Shown piece by piece: positions 24,101 to 31,023 of a stretch of DNA of 64,000 nt. A model generated the notes under the pieces. That model did not search any database. It was given only the letters and a program-made list of their open reading frames with translations, and was not told the origin of the DNA. Position 1 is the stretch's first letter. Each line of letters starts with the position of its first letter. Location of the stretch: positions 37,985,011 to 38,049,010 of the forward strand of contig NC_135187.1 in the NCBI RefSeq assembly GCF_041146795.1. The letters are read 5' to 3'. The translations under genes were made by a program, and so were the position numbers. The DNA is from Maylandia zebra (taxonomy: Eukaryota > Chordata > Actinopteri > Cichliformes > Cichlidae).

Positions 24101-27100
24101 ATCATAAACTTGACTGTGTACACTGGAAGCGCCTCGTTCACAGTGTTTGCCTCTGCAGACAGCTCCTCTGAGCAGCATGGACCGCTGGATCTGCTCCAGA
24201 CTACACAGCACGGTTGGGCAGTGTGAGCAGGCCTTTGAAGCTTATGAGCTCCACAGCGTCACGTCTGCCCTGTACTCCTTCTGGGTCCACAGCCTGTGTG
24301 ATATTTACATGGTGAGGAGCACAACTGTCCCAGGACATGCGTAGACTTTGATCATCCCAACAGACCAGATAAGAGGGTTTCCTTTGTATCTCCACTGATC
24401 TTCTTACTGCTCTGTCTAAAAAAAAAAAAGAGAGAAGGTGATATATTTATCTGGTTTCTCCATGGAAACGTGGAGGCTCAAAGCTTAATGCAAAGAGATT
24501 AACCTAATTAAGACTAAAGTGTTAGCGCTAAGCCAGCAGTTAGCCCAGCACTGAATGAGCTGCTGTCACTTTGCTCTGTGTGTATTTGCAGGAGTATATA
24601 AAGCCTCTGCTGACCCAGCAGGACCAGGAAGTCGTCCTCACAACCGACGCAGAGCACAGTGGTGACGCGAGGCAGGCGGCCATCGCTGTTCTCTATCACT
24701 GTGTGTCTGTGTCCTTGGCCCTGCTCTCCCCCTTCATGCCGTTCATCACTGAGGAGCTGTGGCAGAGACTTCAGCCGTTTGCACCCGAAGCTGCTGCACA
24801 AACCAGCCTGTGTTTACAGCCGTACCCCCGCTCCGCTCAGTTGGTAGGGCTTTCTGAGGTTTTCAAGTGTTTGTAGCCCCCAGGAAGGCACCTTCTTGTC
24901 TTAAATAACGCTAAAAACAACCCTGCTAATGTGCATTGATATCTGGATTTAGGAAAATTCCAAATTTCTACCAATCTCAAGTTATTCCAGTCAGAGTAAA
25001 CCAAGTACCAGCTTGGCAGAAACCTCTCCTGTCAGAGATGACGAGCAGAGACGGATCCAAACATGTTCAGGCAAACTTGAGACACTAAAACTCACAGCAA
25101 GCAGAAGGAAACAGAACACGACTGTTGTTGCTTATTAGATGAGCTTCACCCAGAGACATTTACTGTAATTATAGTGTAATTCAAGATTTTAATAATATTT
25201 CAGTGACAGATATCACTGGAGAAGCAGATAATATTGATCACACTGCCCAGTTTGTACGCCCACAGACTGAGGGACAGTAAATAAGGTCCAGCTGACAACA
25301 GCCATAATCTTGAGGCTGTAAGATCAACTCTCCACAATAACATAGATTAGATGATCTTATATTGATAGCAGGAAATAAACTCTCTGAACGTTTGGGAAAG
25401 AGAGAGTTCACCAGTAATTACTCCTGAAGGTTTAAATGTCTGTCCATCCCTCTACTGGCACTAATCTAATCAGCTACTGAGCCTCCTCCCAGAACACCCA
25501 AGCCTGGTGTGGCCAAATACTTCATCTGGCTCTTTTGGATTTGGAAGAGGAGCAGCTCGACTCTGAGCCCCTCACCAAGATCCTCACCCTCTCCTTAAGG
25601 CTGAACCCAGGATTGCTCTCATCTCATTATTTTGGTCATTACCCAAAGCTCCTGATCATAGGTGAGGGTATGAATGTAGATGGACCAGCAACACCTTTGC
25701 TTTCACAGTTGGCTCTTTCTGAATGTGAGTGTGTCACCACAATACAACAGACCAGTTCAGAGTGCACTGTCACTCCTGCTCTCCTTACTTAAATCGTCAC
25801 AGTGAGCACTCCGCCCTTCTCTAAGGACCGTGGTCTTGGACTTGTAGCTAATTTTCAGCCAAGCTGCTTCAATTTCAGCTGCAAACTCTGAGAAGAAAAA
25901 TTCAGCAAATAAAAATGATGAACAGAAAGAATAAATCTGATATTTTACCAACAATGTGGACCAAGCTCTAGCAACACTTGTACAGAGCCTGGATAAGCCC
26001 AATACAACGTATTCCCCTGCAATTCCCCACAGGATACCCAGAGGGATGCGGTTGAATGCCTTCTCCAAATCCACAAAGCACATGTAAACTAGTTCGGCAA
26101 ACTCCCATGAAACCTCGAATATCCATGCGAGGAGGAAGAGTTGGTCCAGCAATCCACAACCACAATGAAAAGACAGACTCACACCTCCAGTACCCTGGCA
26201 CAGGCCTTCCCAAAGCCTGAGGAGAGTGAATGTTGCAGAGGCGTGTCAACCAAGACAGTCCTACAACATGACATGAAAAAGAAAAGATGAAAAAACCTAT
26301 TTGTGGGACGAGCAAACGCAACTCAGTGGAGTCAGACATGCCTGCAGAGAGAAAGAGCCAAAGAGGAGGAAGCACAAACCGGGGAAAGAGAAGGTGCAAA
26401 CTTGGTAACATCCAGCAGCTGCAAGTGAATGCGTGGTGATAAAAGAGAGAAAATGCTCTACTGTGGCATAACGAAGGTCACATGATCCAGCCAGAATAAC
26501 AAGCTTCTAAACTTTTACTTTTTACCGAGGGTTTTCTCCACACTAACCTGGACACTGAGATGCTTTCTTAGTCCAGGACTGAAAACTGTCCCAGAGTTAT
26601 TAAAAGACTCTTTACAACACTGTCCGTGGACTTCAGCTGATGTGTTAGTTCTCTAACCTCCCGGTCCTTTCCATTCTCACAGGCACACTGGCATTTTGCC
26701 GAAGAGGAAAGAGATTTCCTGCTGGTACAGGAAGTGATCCGAGTGGCCCGTTCTTTACGAGCACAGTGTGGCATAACCAAAGCAAAACCTGACAGTAAGT
26801 CAGCACAAGAAGTCATAACCATTATCACACCGACTCTTCCACTGGCAAATGCTTGAAAGCAAATATAGCAACAAAGTTACGTTTTATTACTATGCAAAAG
26901 TCTTGAGTCACCCGCGATTTCTTCACTTTTTGCCAGGAAAATGGGTGCAGCGTTTTTTCTTTTTAATATTGCACAAACTCTGACTTTATGGAGATACAGC
27001 ACAGAAGTTAAAGGTTTGCAGATATTTAAAAAAAATCGCTGCACCCATTTCCCGTTTTCCCATAGGACCAGCTTTATTCTTCACAGCCTGAGCTCTCTGA

Positions 27101-30100
27101 GACAGCTCTCCTTAAAAGTATCTTCAGGAATAGTTCTCCAGGCTTCTTGGAGGACATTCAGAATTTTTCCTTGGATATTTCTGCCTCTTGTTCTGTTATC
27201 TGTCAGGATGATCCCACACTGCTTTGGGATCTGAGGAGGCTAGACACGCACTGTTCTGATGTGCTCTGAACAATTCAATGATTTGAACCAAAAGTTTCAG
27301 ATTTGGATTTCTCTCCATCAGACACGTTTTGATCATCAGTGCACGTCTTGCATAATTTTCATGCCTCAGTTTGTTTTTTCTCGGCTTCATTAAGAACGGC
27401 TTCTTGACAGCTGCACTTCCACTGGGACCATTTCTGACAGTAGATGGACCAGTAAATAGCTGATTGTTCAGGTTTTGTTTCAGCTCTTTGCTAGTGCAGT
27501 ATGTTTTGCATACTAATATATGCCAAATTTTTAACTTACAGCTTTTTTGGAATCGTCTTGTTTGTGTAAAAATACCATTTAATGCTTGTCAAACTGGTAT
27601 CTTTGGTATTTTTCTTGGTATTCAAAAATGGGAACAAACTGTGTTTTTGACACTTGTAACAAAGTGCCAAAGGCTTCACTTAAAATTGGTTCTTTGCTAA
27701 GTTGCCTGTTATGTGTAGACACAACACTGGTTCTTCACTTTTCTCTTTTTTTTTTTTTTAAATGCGTGAATTATTCAGAGGTTCAACAAACAAACATAAA
27801 ACATTCCTTTGAAAATGGTCAGGTATGAGCACTGGCCTGAATATGTGTAACAAAGTAGCCAAAACTCTGAAAGCTCCTTGAGAGCCACACTCAGCTGTGG
27901 CAGGACCTTTATTCTTTAAGAAAAGAACAAAAATGATTTCATGCTTTAATTTCTTTAAATCTCGATGGTTTCAGTGTGGGCAGTGTGTTCGCCCAGCCAG
28001 GCCGAGGTCCTCCTTCGCTTCGGGTCAGCGATTAGCACTTTAAGCCGAATCTCCGACCTTCACATCTGCTGTTCTGACAGAGGCAGTATCCCCCCGTCTG
28101 TACACTCCACTTCTCCACCCAAAACAAGCCTCGTTGGTGTGGTGGACCACACATGTCAGCTACATCTTCACGTTCAAGTACGTATCGGGCTTCTTCTGCA
28201 TGAAGCAATGAACTTCATTGTTAATGAATTAACTTTGTGTGTTGGACTGACTGACAGTTTAGTCTTTCAGCATTGGGATTATCATCTGACATACTGCGAA
28301 TGAAATTATTTACTCTAGGATATGAACCCAATCTGTAATGCGCAGGGTTTAATAAGTAAGGAGCAGTCAGGTTACGCTAATAACTTGATTGGTTGATCAT
28401 CGCCAAGTGTGCAGTTTTGGCAGTTTGCTGGCACGAACACCATGAGCCAAGGAGATAAACATCTTGTGTGAATAGGCACATGATCAGTAGTGGGTCAACT
28501 ACCCTCTTACACAGTACAGATTATAATATTAATATCTGGGAGCCGCCACCTTTGGCCTTAGAGCTGAAGAAGCTTCTCAGACGACAGGTGAAACGTCTTC
28601 AAGAAACTTAGAGAAGTCCAGTCGTTTTTCTCTCCAAGCTTCTTAGATCATCAGCAGCGCTTTCAGGTGAAGCCACTGAAGACCACGAGCTCCTCTGTAC
28701 ACAGACGAGTCAGAGGTGAGGGCATCTGTCCCACAGCCAAAACTGGAGTCGTGCATCGGGACAATGTACCCAAACACAGTCAAGGTGCTGCAATATCCCA
28801 GTCACAGTGTGGACCTGAACTCCATTGAAATGCTGTGACCTTATGAGAGTAGTGTATAAATAAATGCACGTAATCGACGAATATTAAATGTCATGTGACC
28901 TTTGCTTAAGCAAATCTAATAACTCTTCAGAGAAGCACACATTGTTCACGTCATGTTTGCACTGTGATGAGAATCCCATCCTGTTCCTGTTGGATGTTTT
29001 TGCAGTGGTGATGAGGATGCTGGTCATGTCTAACGTACTGTGTTGTGTCTCTCAGAGTGGAATGAACATTGAGAAACAGATCGTGCAGCTCTCTCAGCGC
29101 AGAGACAGGCTCGTCCCAAAGCTGGATCAAATCCTTGCCAGAGTCCAGTCTCCAAGCTACCTCACCAAGGTTCCTTCTCATGTCCGGGAGCAGATGGACA
29201 GTAAGGTGAAGGAGACCTGCAGCAGCTTTGTTTGTAACTGCTTCACTGTATCTGAGTCAGCTTCATGGTTTGGAGAGAGAGAATCAAAGCTCAGGGAATG
29301 GCACTGCTGTTATCGCTCTCTAACCAACAGATGGTTGTAGAGTGGTGCACTGAACATTTCAAAGACTGATGCTGAGATTTTGCTGATAAATAAAAATTAC
29401 AATTTAAAATAGGAGATTATATGAAACCTCGTACATATACGTACATTCTTCCACTCAAAAACCTCGAATCCTGCTGTGGCAGAATGAGGAGCCACACACC
29501 AGCTTTGCACATTCTGGTGCTTTTTATTTGTTGCTGTTCAGCTGCCCTGCATACACCTCCACCCTCCTGTCCCAGCACCGTCCTTAAAGGGGAGGCGTGG
29601 TTTGGTGTTGGAGATCAGGTGCGTATGACACCACACTATGAACCAACTGCTCCACCTGCCCCCTGCAGCTGAGCCACACCCCCTGACAAAACAGCCCCCA
29701 AGCCCCTTTTTGAGCCATCAGTCTGCAGAACAAAAGGTAGAAAAAGGCTAGGCGTGTAGAGCAGGGGTTTCCCACAGAGACCCTTCTTTACCTGCAATAA
29801 ACACCGCCTGGCACTGCTCCGTCCATTAGACCAATCTGGGGTACCCTTTTGGATGAGGTCAGTCAGTCTGGCGGTTGTACCCAGCCAGCCCCAAGAACCG
29901 CCTCAGCTCTGTTTCAGTCTTAGGCCGTGGGCAGGATGCGATGGCTGCCGTTTATCCACCTGCCCCCCAAGTGGTTCCTACTGTACCTCCCGCCGTCCAA
30001 CTTCACACACATCTAAATTTTTGTGTGGGCTTAGACCAGTTTTCTTGAATCCTGTCCAACGCCTCCCACAGCTTTCTCCCAAACAGTAAATCAAAGGGAG

Positions 30101-31023
30101 AAAGTGGAAGAAGTTGTTCACGGCCAAACCAACAGCCGCATCCAGACTGGTTGGGTGGTGCAGACCCACTCCGCGGCTTCTGCGGAAAGCCCCGCGATGA
30201 ACTGTACCACCAGCTCTACGATGCAGGCCTCAACGGGTAACCAAGCAGCTCCCAGGTTCTCCAGTATTTTTGTCCAGGACTAAGACTGGCCCCGTAGCTT
30301 CTCCCGCTGGTGGTAAAACACTGCCGCTGGCTCCTTCTGCTCTCTCTAGCCATGATCTTAGCCATCATCTGGGCCAGCATCTCAGTTGGTTGGGCTGGTT
30401 GTGGTTCCGTCGTGCTGCGGCTGGGTTTCAGCACCACTGTGACAGAATGAGGACACCAGCTTTGCACATTCTGGTACCTTTGATGTCTTAGATGTTTTTC
30501 CTCATTCACAAAGCACCAGCAGGTATTCATCTGCTCTGCACACACCGACATACACACCTCTCCCCTCCGGTCCAGGCACCATCCTTACATGGGAGGCTGG
30601 TTCACTGATGGAGATCAGGTGCACGTCAACCTCCCCTGACACCACTCCTCCACCCCTCCCCTGCAACTGAGCCGCACCCCGCCACACGTACACGGTGGAT
30701 CTCCTCCTAAGCCTAGGCCACACTCAATTTTAAAATGCACAGTCATCTTAAGCTAATATGTGGCTTCCTGCTGTCGTTATGCAATCCTGTGAGATTTTGC
30801 ACAGTGAAAGCAAGGAAACGCATGTAAATGCTAATGGTGTCATCAGTTGTTGTTGTGTCATTGTGCAGAGAACATTCACTCTGTGAGTTCATACTAGCAC
30901 TGTATCCATCTCTGTATTTTCATATGTTCTACTCTGTGTGTGCAGGTGTCTGCTTTGGAGCAGGAACTGAAAACTGTTGAGGATCAACTGAAATTGCTGC
31001 AAGAGATGCAAACAGCAGAGTAA
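6114..31023 (+). CDS. vars2: Valyl-tRNA synthetase, mitochondrial (29 coding exons, complete)
   Basis: This class I synthetase charges mitochondrial tRNA-Val. Exons: 6114-6272, 7432-7513, 7595-7695, 8778-8899, 8973-9039, 9172-9269, 9355-9436, 9892-10011, 10458-10566, 10640-10728, 11120-11210, 11310-11437, 11516-11619, 19113-19194, 19300-19376, 19495-19582, 19772-19865, 21406-21476, 21548-21673, 21766-21870, 22227-22295, 22374-22452, 22831-22961, 24159-24311, 24592-24843, 26683-26794, 27975-28177, 29056-29205, 30946-31023. They sum to 3222 nt (1073 aa; human VARS2 is about 1063), with all phases consistent. The start [20 protein letters not shown] is Arg-rich and non-acidic, as in a mitochondrial presequence. 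Exon 4 has [15 protein letters not shown] (HIGH box); exon 20 has KMSKS. Editing-domain segments ([24 protein letters not shown]) and an anticodon-binding domain ([11 protein letters not shown]) follow, then a C-terminal coiled coil ([18 protein letters not shown]). Exon 10 ends at a GC donor. Candidate poly(A) signal: AATAAA at 31392. Confidence 0.96.
6428..7067 (-). mobile_element. L2-type LINE reverse-transcriptase fragment in vars2 intron 1
   Basis: Minus-strand translation shows the C-terminal part of an L2-type RT ([54 protein letters not shown]) preceded by [18 protein letters not shown]. The 3' end is missing: the similarity stops at about 6428, inside the TSS of the usual tail. The reading frame breaks at about 6600, so it is not functional. 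Closely related copies lie at 0.34, 18.4 and 56.5 kb. Confidence 0.88.
7696..8777 (+). other. vars2 intron 3, no element recognised
   Basis: AT-rich intronic sequence. ORFs on both strands around 7907-8332 are pyrimidine/purine-rich shadows without recognisable domains. Nothing else is visible. Confidence 0.5.
10843..11005. repeat. hAT-type MITE, one end intact, vars2 intron 10
   Basis: The sequence ends CGAGGCCTGGGGTTGGACAC plus CCCTG; its reverse complement starts CAGGGGTGTCCAAC, the terminal inverted repeat seen at the start of the copy at 17784. Both copies share GATTTAAATGACCTCCTCAA and GTGTGATTCAGGTGTGTTGA. The left end of this copy is missing. hAT assignment rests on the CAGGGG-type terminus. 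No transposase is present. Confidence 0.65.
12090..12238 (+). repeat. DIRS inverted terminal repeat, low-coordinate copy
   Basis: 149 bp running from GTACAACACATAAGTATGGG to CCGTCATCCCTCAGTTC. Its reverse complement is found at 17521-17669 with no obvious mismatch. Outside it, 12044-12089 is a unique end sequence (TTCTGTTCCCTGAAGGAGAG) that is complemented in the internal complementary region. Confidence 0.9.
12283..12370. repeat. DIRS internal complementary region (ICR)
   Basis: 12283-12337 is the reverse complement of the low-coordinate outer end (about 12044-12098; GAGGAACGAGG and CCTGAAGG pair with CCTCGTTCCTC and CCTTCAGG). 12338-12370 is the reverse complement of the high-coordinate outer end (17660-17692; ACTGAAAGGGAAC pairs with GTTCCCTTTCAGT). 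The two halves meet at GTT. In the DIRS-1 model the ICR templates joining of the two ends into a circular intermediate, and GTT is the recombination core. Confidence 0.9.
12438..13895 (-). CDS. DIRS tyrosine recombinase (YR)
   Basis: The open frame is 485 codons. The first roughly 100 residues overlap the end of the RT region and probably are not part of the enzyme; recognisable recombinase sequence starts about [14 protein letters not shown]. The core-binding part ([35 protein letters not shown]) resembles the SAM-like domain of phage-type integrases. The catalytic part has the first Arg in [12 protein letters not shown], the HxxR box in [11 protein letters not shown], and the nucleophile Tyr in FVRFYRLDV. 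All of these are present, so the recombinase frame looks intact. It would integrate the circular DNA intermediate without a staggered cut. The neighbouring ICR begins about 70 bp past its stop. Confidence 0.88.
   Translation of the reverse strand: MEVTPFNSGSDLGSIWRGANRSFCFQGECSLPPVLLHNRPRCTLGLGRASAPMARRAPVCISPSGNDISNSGEGASAFPLSDPGGPLVAREVVVCRNNQPACSKSLAASSPQGSPLSGGGGSVSSAPGSVAPSCLPAERLNLVAKGLPPSVVATIQSARASSTRGLYAYKWRAFERWCQDRHTLPFQCSIVDVLTFLQELLDKGLSFSTIKVYLAAISACHIGFDGVTPGAHPLAVRFLKGVRRLRPVLESSVPAWDLSLVLEALCGPPFEPVESVDMKLLSYKTALLLALASAKRVGDLHALSVHPACTQFSPDGRKVVLRPNAAYLPKVRPASYSSMEFELLSFCSPPFESEEQRRVHSLCPVRALRTYIERTRDVRLCDQLFVCFANPNRGRALSRQRLSHWIVEAISLAYSTGGFALPHGVGAHSTRGMATSWALFRGVPVADICAAANWASPHTFVRFYRLDVTAPSVAHAVLSAGSTTH
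13475..13935 (-). pseudogene. DIRS domain downstream of RNase H, displaced by a frameshift
   Basis: After the RNase H motif the RT frame stops at 13900, but homologous-looking sequence carries on in another frame: [72 protein letters not shown], and [13 protein letters not shown] up to the stop at 13475. In DIRS elements this segment belongs to the RT-RNase H polyprotein and is often annotated as a methyltransferase-like domain; I cannot confirm catalytic residues. The break falls at a run of nine C on the plus strand at about 13911-13919, so an indel in that run is the likely cause. The frame is open upstream as well (to 15691), but that part is a shadow of the RT. Confidence 0.75.
13900..15762 (-). 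CDS. DIRS reverse transcriptase and RNase H
   Basis: 620 codons. The first roughly 150 residues are weakly conserved. RT motifs follow in order: [34 protein letters not shown] (first catalytic Asp), [15 protein letters not shown], and the active-site box LAYLDDWAL. RNase H motifs follow: [14 protein letters not shown] (Asp), [13 protein letters not shown] (Glu), [17 protein letters not shown] (Asp), and [15 protein letters not shown]. The start ATG lies 2 nt past the Gag-like stop, so translation may be coupled or may use a frameshift. The stop at 13900 comes just after the RNase H motif and is caused by the homopolymer frameshift described for 13475-13935. Confidence 0.9.
   Translation of the reverse strand: MIASGEGIRQQGDAALTPLLPHKRCRLSSVQVVSPRRRCTSLSRSPKHITSAHGSDVLNVQATTSSVPAVFHCYAPEKVHPTKCIIVHVPMLQSIKSVVYSQTISNAQPAGEMSQVRQGMQSPADTLGGDGAPPSVLQASRLAAHFPQWRACAPSPWVLQTVAMGYRLQFRVKPPRFQRVVNTIVNPEAALVLREEIQALLQKRAIRVVPASETDKGWYSRYFVIPKKGGGLRPILDLRVLNTYLRTYRFKMLTLRQLLSAVSPGDWFATIDLTDAYFHVAIHPKHRQFLRFAFEGVAYEYLVLPFGLSLAPRTFTKCAEAALAPLRKRGIRILAYLDDWALVACSREQAETQLSRVLSHIQTLGFSVNFRKSSLIPGQQIAFLGLEICSLSSRARLSEHRVAAFHRCLAQFQLGRRLRFQTILRLLGMMASMIAVVPLGLLKMRAFQRWTLSHRLCASRHLRRRLPVTASCMLALRPWREPGLLHQGSRIGRVLFRKVVSTDASLSGWGALCEGASVRGIWSAAQRQLHINHLELLAVVLALKRFRPVLQGQHVLVRTDNSTVVSYINRQGGTRSLPLLQLSRSLLLWCSVHFLTLRATHVPGHLNLGPDLLSRGGVLW
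15765..17348 (-). CDS. DIRS Gag-like protein
   Basis: 527 codons, the first ORF after the high-coordinate ITR. Near the N-terminus is a cysteine/histidine cluster ([20 protein letters not shown], then CLGIVHARR and ACAFC) that looks zinc-binding. The middle is acidic and Ser-rich. The C-terminal end is Pro/Arg/Lys-rich ([15 protein letters not shown]), suited to nucleic-acid binding. Position and composition match ORF1 of vertebrate DIRS elements. There is no retroviral-type Gag zinc knuckle. The frame is uninterrupted. Confidence 0.8.
   Translation of the reverse strand: MCSVSLCVLGMDSKPKRAKQKSSVRPCPQGCGFSLHDSDQHDACPVCLGIVHARRALTEPEACAFCRQLRRSTLERRVTFVERVLGRSAVARHDPLLSESGAPASSESEDENFQVDVPAISWADHMEYVDGLADDGPEPCRSADGLQPGLKPASAPQEDDDVLDIGLDIHGLSEDEQESSLSTQYAAAAAPVGHDDTSLFSLFRRAAEKLQVDWPSPPPARKPSRFAGFFLPPEPATAKNCLPMFPDFLCELTASWDKPLSTRVTVPGYGQYMELDGAEGAGLANPPPMEPSLAAYLAPSHNHGVGGPATLPSKHCRFSASQLEKIYRAQAGTARAMSSVTMLQTYQAMCLAELGSLVPEDSPLSPLLNEVRVTTDYILRAARCAALSLGRGMASTVVAQRHLWLTLSDVPDRDRAVYLDAPVSAAGLFGHSLEAIQARFDLRKKQTEALRDIIPRRQPQPKPTASSHRPAAPLTAGKRPAPTAGVGGPPARARTPARAPRQSAWGKGPPPGPRRDPTPRRKKPQPS
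17521..17669 (-). repeat. DIRS inverted terminal repeat, high-coordinate copy
   Basis: Reverse complement of 12090-12238. On the plus strand it runs GAACTGAGGGATGACGGTGA to ATACTTATGTGTTGTAC. The outer 17670-17692 (CGAGTGAATCGACTGAAAGG and GAAC) pairs with the right half of the internal complementary region. Confidence 0.9.
17784..17982. repeat. hAT-type MITE in vars2 intron 13
   Basis: Starts CAGGGGTGTCCAACTCCAGG and ends near CCCTCGAGGCCTGAAGG, where the terminus is degraded. It is the same family as 10843-11005. It lies about 90 bp outside the DIRS element. Confidence 0.65.
18362..19027 (-). mobile_element. L2-type LINE, 3' fragment, vars2 intron 13
   Basis: Reverse-oriented copy of the LINE seen at 0.34 kb. 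The tail is at 18362 (TTTTATTTATACAGTCGCCT on the plus strand). The coding remnant covers about 18780-19020 (minus-strand [19 protein letters not shown] tail in one frame). It ends about 85 bp before the vars2 exon 14 acceptor, so only a short native polypyrimidine tract separates it from the exon. Confidence 0.85.
19745..19768. repeat. (TG)n microsatellite at a vars2 splice acceptor
   Basis: A run of TG dinucleotides abuts the acceptor GTGCGTGCAG of vars2 exon 17 (starts 19772). The repeat takes the place of a normal polypyrimidine tract, so its length may affect splicing. Confidence 0.7.
19930..20480 (+). repeat. Dispersed repeat with a tRNA-like segment, vars2 intron 17
   Basis: The block starts GAATGCCGTGAGGCGTTCAC, a sequence I recognise as common in fish introns, and includes a T run at 20151-20169. 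At 20232-20305 there is an A-box-like TAGCTCAGTGAGATGAGC and a B-box-like GGTTCGAATCC with a well-paired T arm. The acceptor and anticodon stems do not pair, so I read it as a tRNA-derived repeat rather than a tRNA gene. The rest of the intron (to 21405) shows nothing recognisable. Confidence 0.45.
23539..23926. mobile_element. MITE with GCTACGTCCACAC termini, vars2 intron 23
   Basis: Left end GCTACGTCCACACTAATGCC; right end GAGTGTGGACGTAGT, which is the inverted complement of the left. Flanking 5 bp direct repeats CTGAG lie at 23534-23538 and 23927-23931. Length 388 bp, no coding capacity. It is GC-rich relative to the surrounding intron and contains repeated AAAACG motifs. The superfamily is not certain. 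Confidence 0.75.
25440..26330 (-). mobile_element. RTE/Rex3-type LINE fragment, vars2 intron 25
   Basis: Minus-strand translation shows broken RT segments in order from high to low coordinate: [11 protein letters not shown], a [20 protein letters not shown] motif (the usual FxDxxKAFDR), [10 protein letters not shown]. The low-coordinate part (25440-25700) is the antisense of the C-terminal coding region (plus-strand CCCAAAGCTCCTGATCATAG, GGTGAGGGTATGAATGTAGA). Several frameshifts and stops make it a dead copy. Confidence 0.75.
26894..27480 (-). mobile_element. Tc1/mariner-type remnant, vars2 intron 26
   Basis: Starts TACTATGCAAAAGTCTTGAG, matching the terminal repeat TACTGTGCAAATGTCC at 51489 and, reversed, GCTCAAGACTTTTGCACAG at 53402-53420. 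The segment at 27390-27455, read on the minus strand, encodes transposase-like sequence with several breaks. No intact ORF and no second terminus were found. Confidence 0.55.
28555..28870 (+). mobile_element. Penelope-type end plus Tc1/mariner transposase remnant, vars2 intron 27
   Basis: 28565-28612 (CTGAAGAAGCTTCTCAGACG, then GTGAAACGTCTTCAAGAAAC) is the reverse complement of the end of the Penelope-like debris at 58917-58975. After it, 28690-28850 encodes a broken Tc1/mariner catalytic segment (plus-strand HRDN then [20 protein letters not shown]). Both are dead fragments. Confidence 0.5.
29470..30687 (-). mobile_element. Small, internally deleted LTR retrotransposon, vars2 intron 28
   Basis: Two similar direct repeats of about 220-250 bp lie at 29470-29692 and 30441-30687. 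On the minus strand both start TGTSRSGGGGTGYGGCTCAG-like and end ATTCTGYCACA, so they show TG...CA ends. Immediately inside the 5' LTR is TGGTGCTGAAACCC, placed where a tRNA primer-binding site would be. A short Gag-like stretch follows ([20 protein letters not shown]). The internal part is only about 750 bp with no pol, so the copy is non-autonomous. The LTRs differ by several indels, so it is not recent. A related LTR piece is at 51735. Confidence 0.65.
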
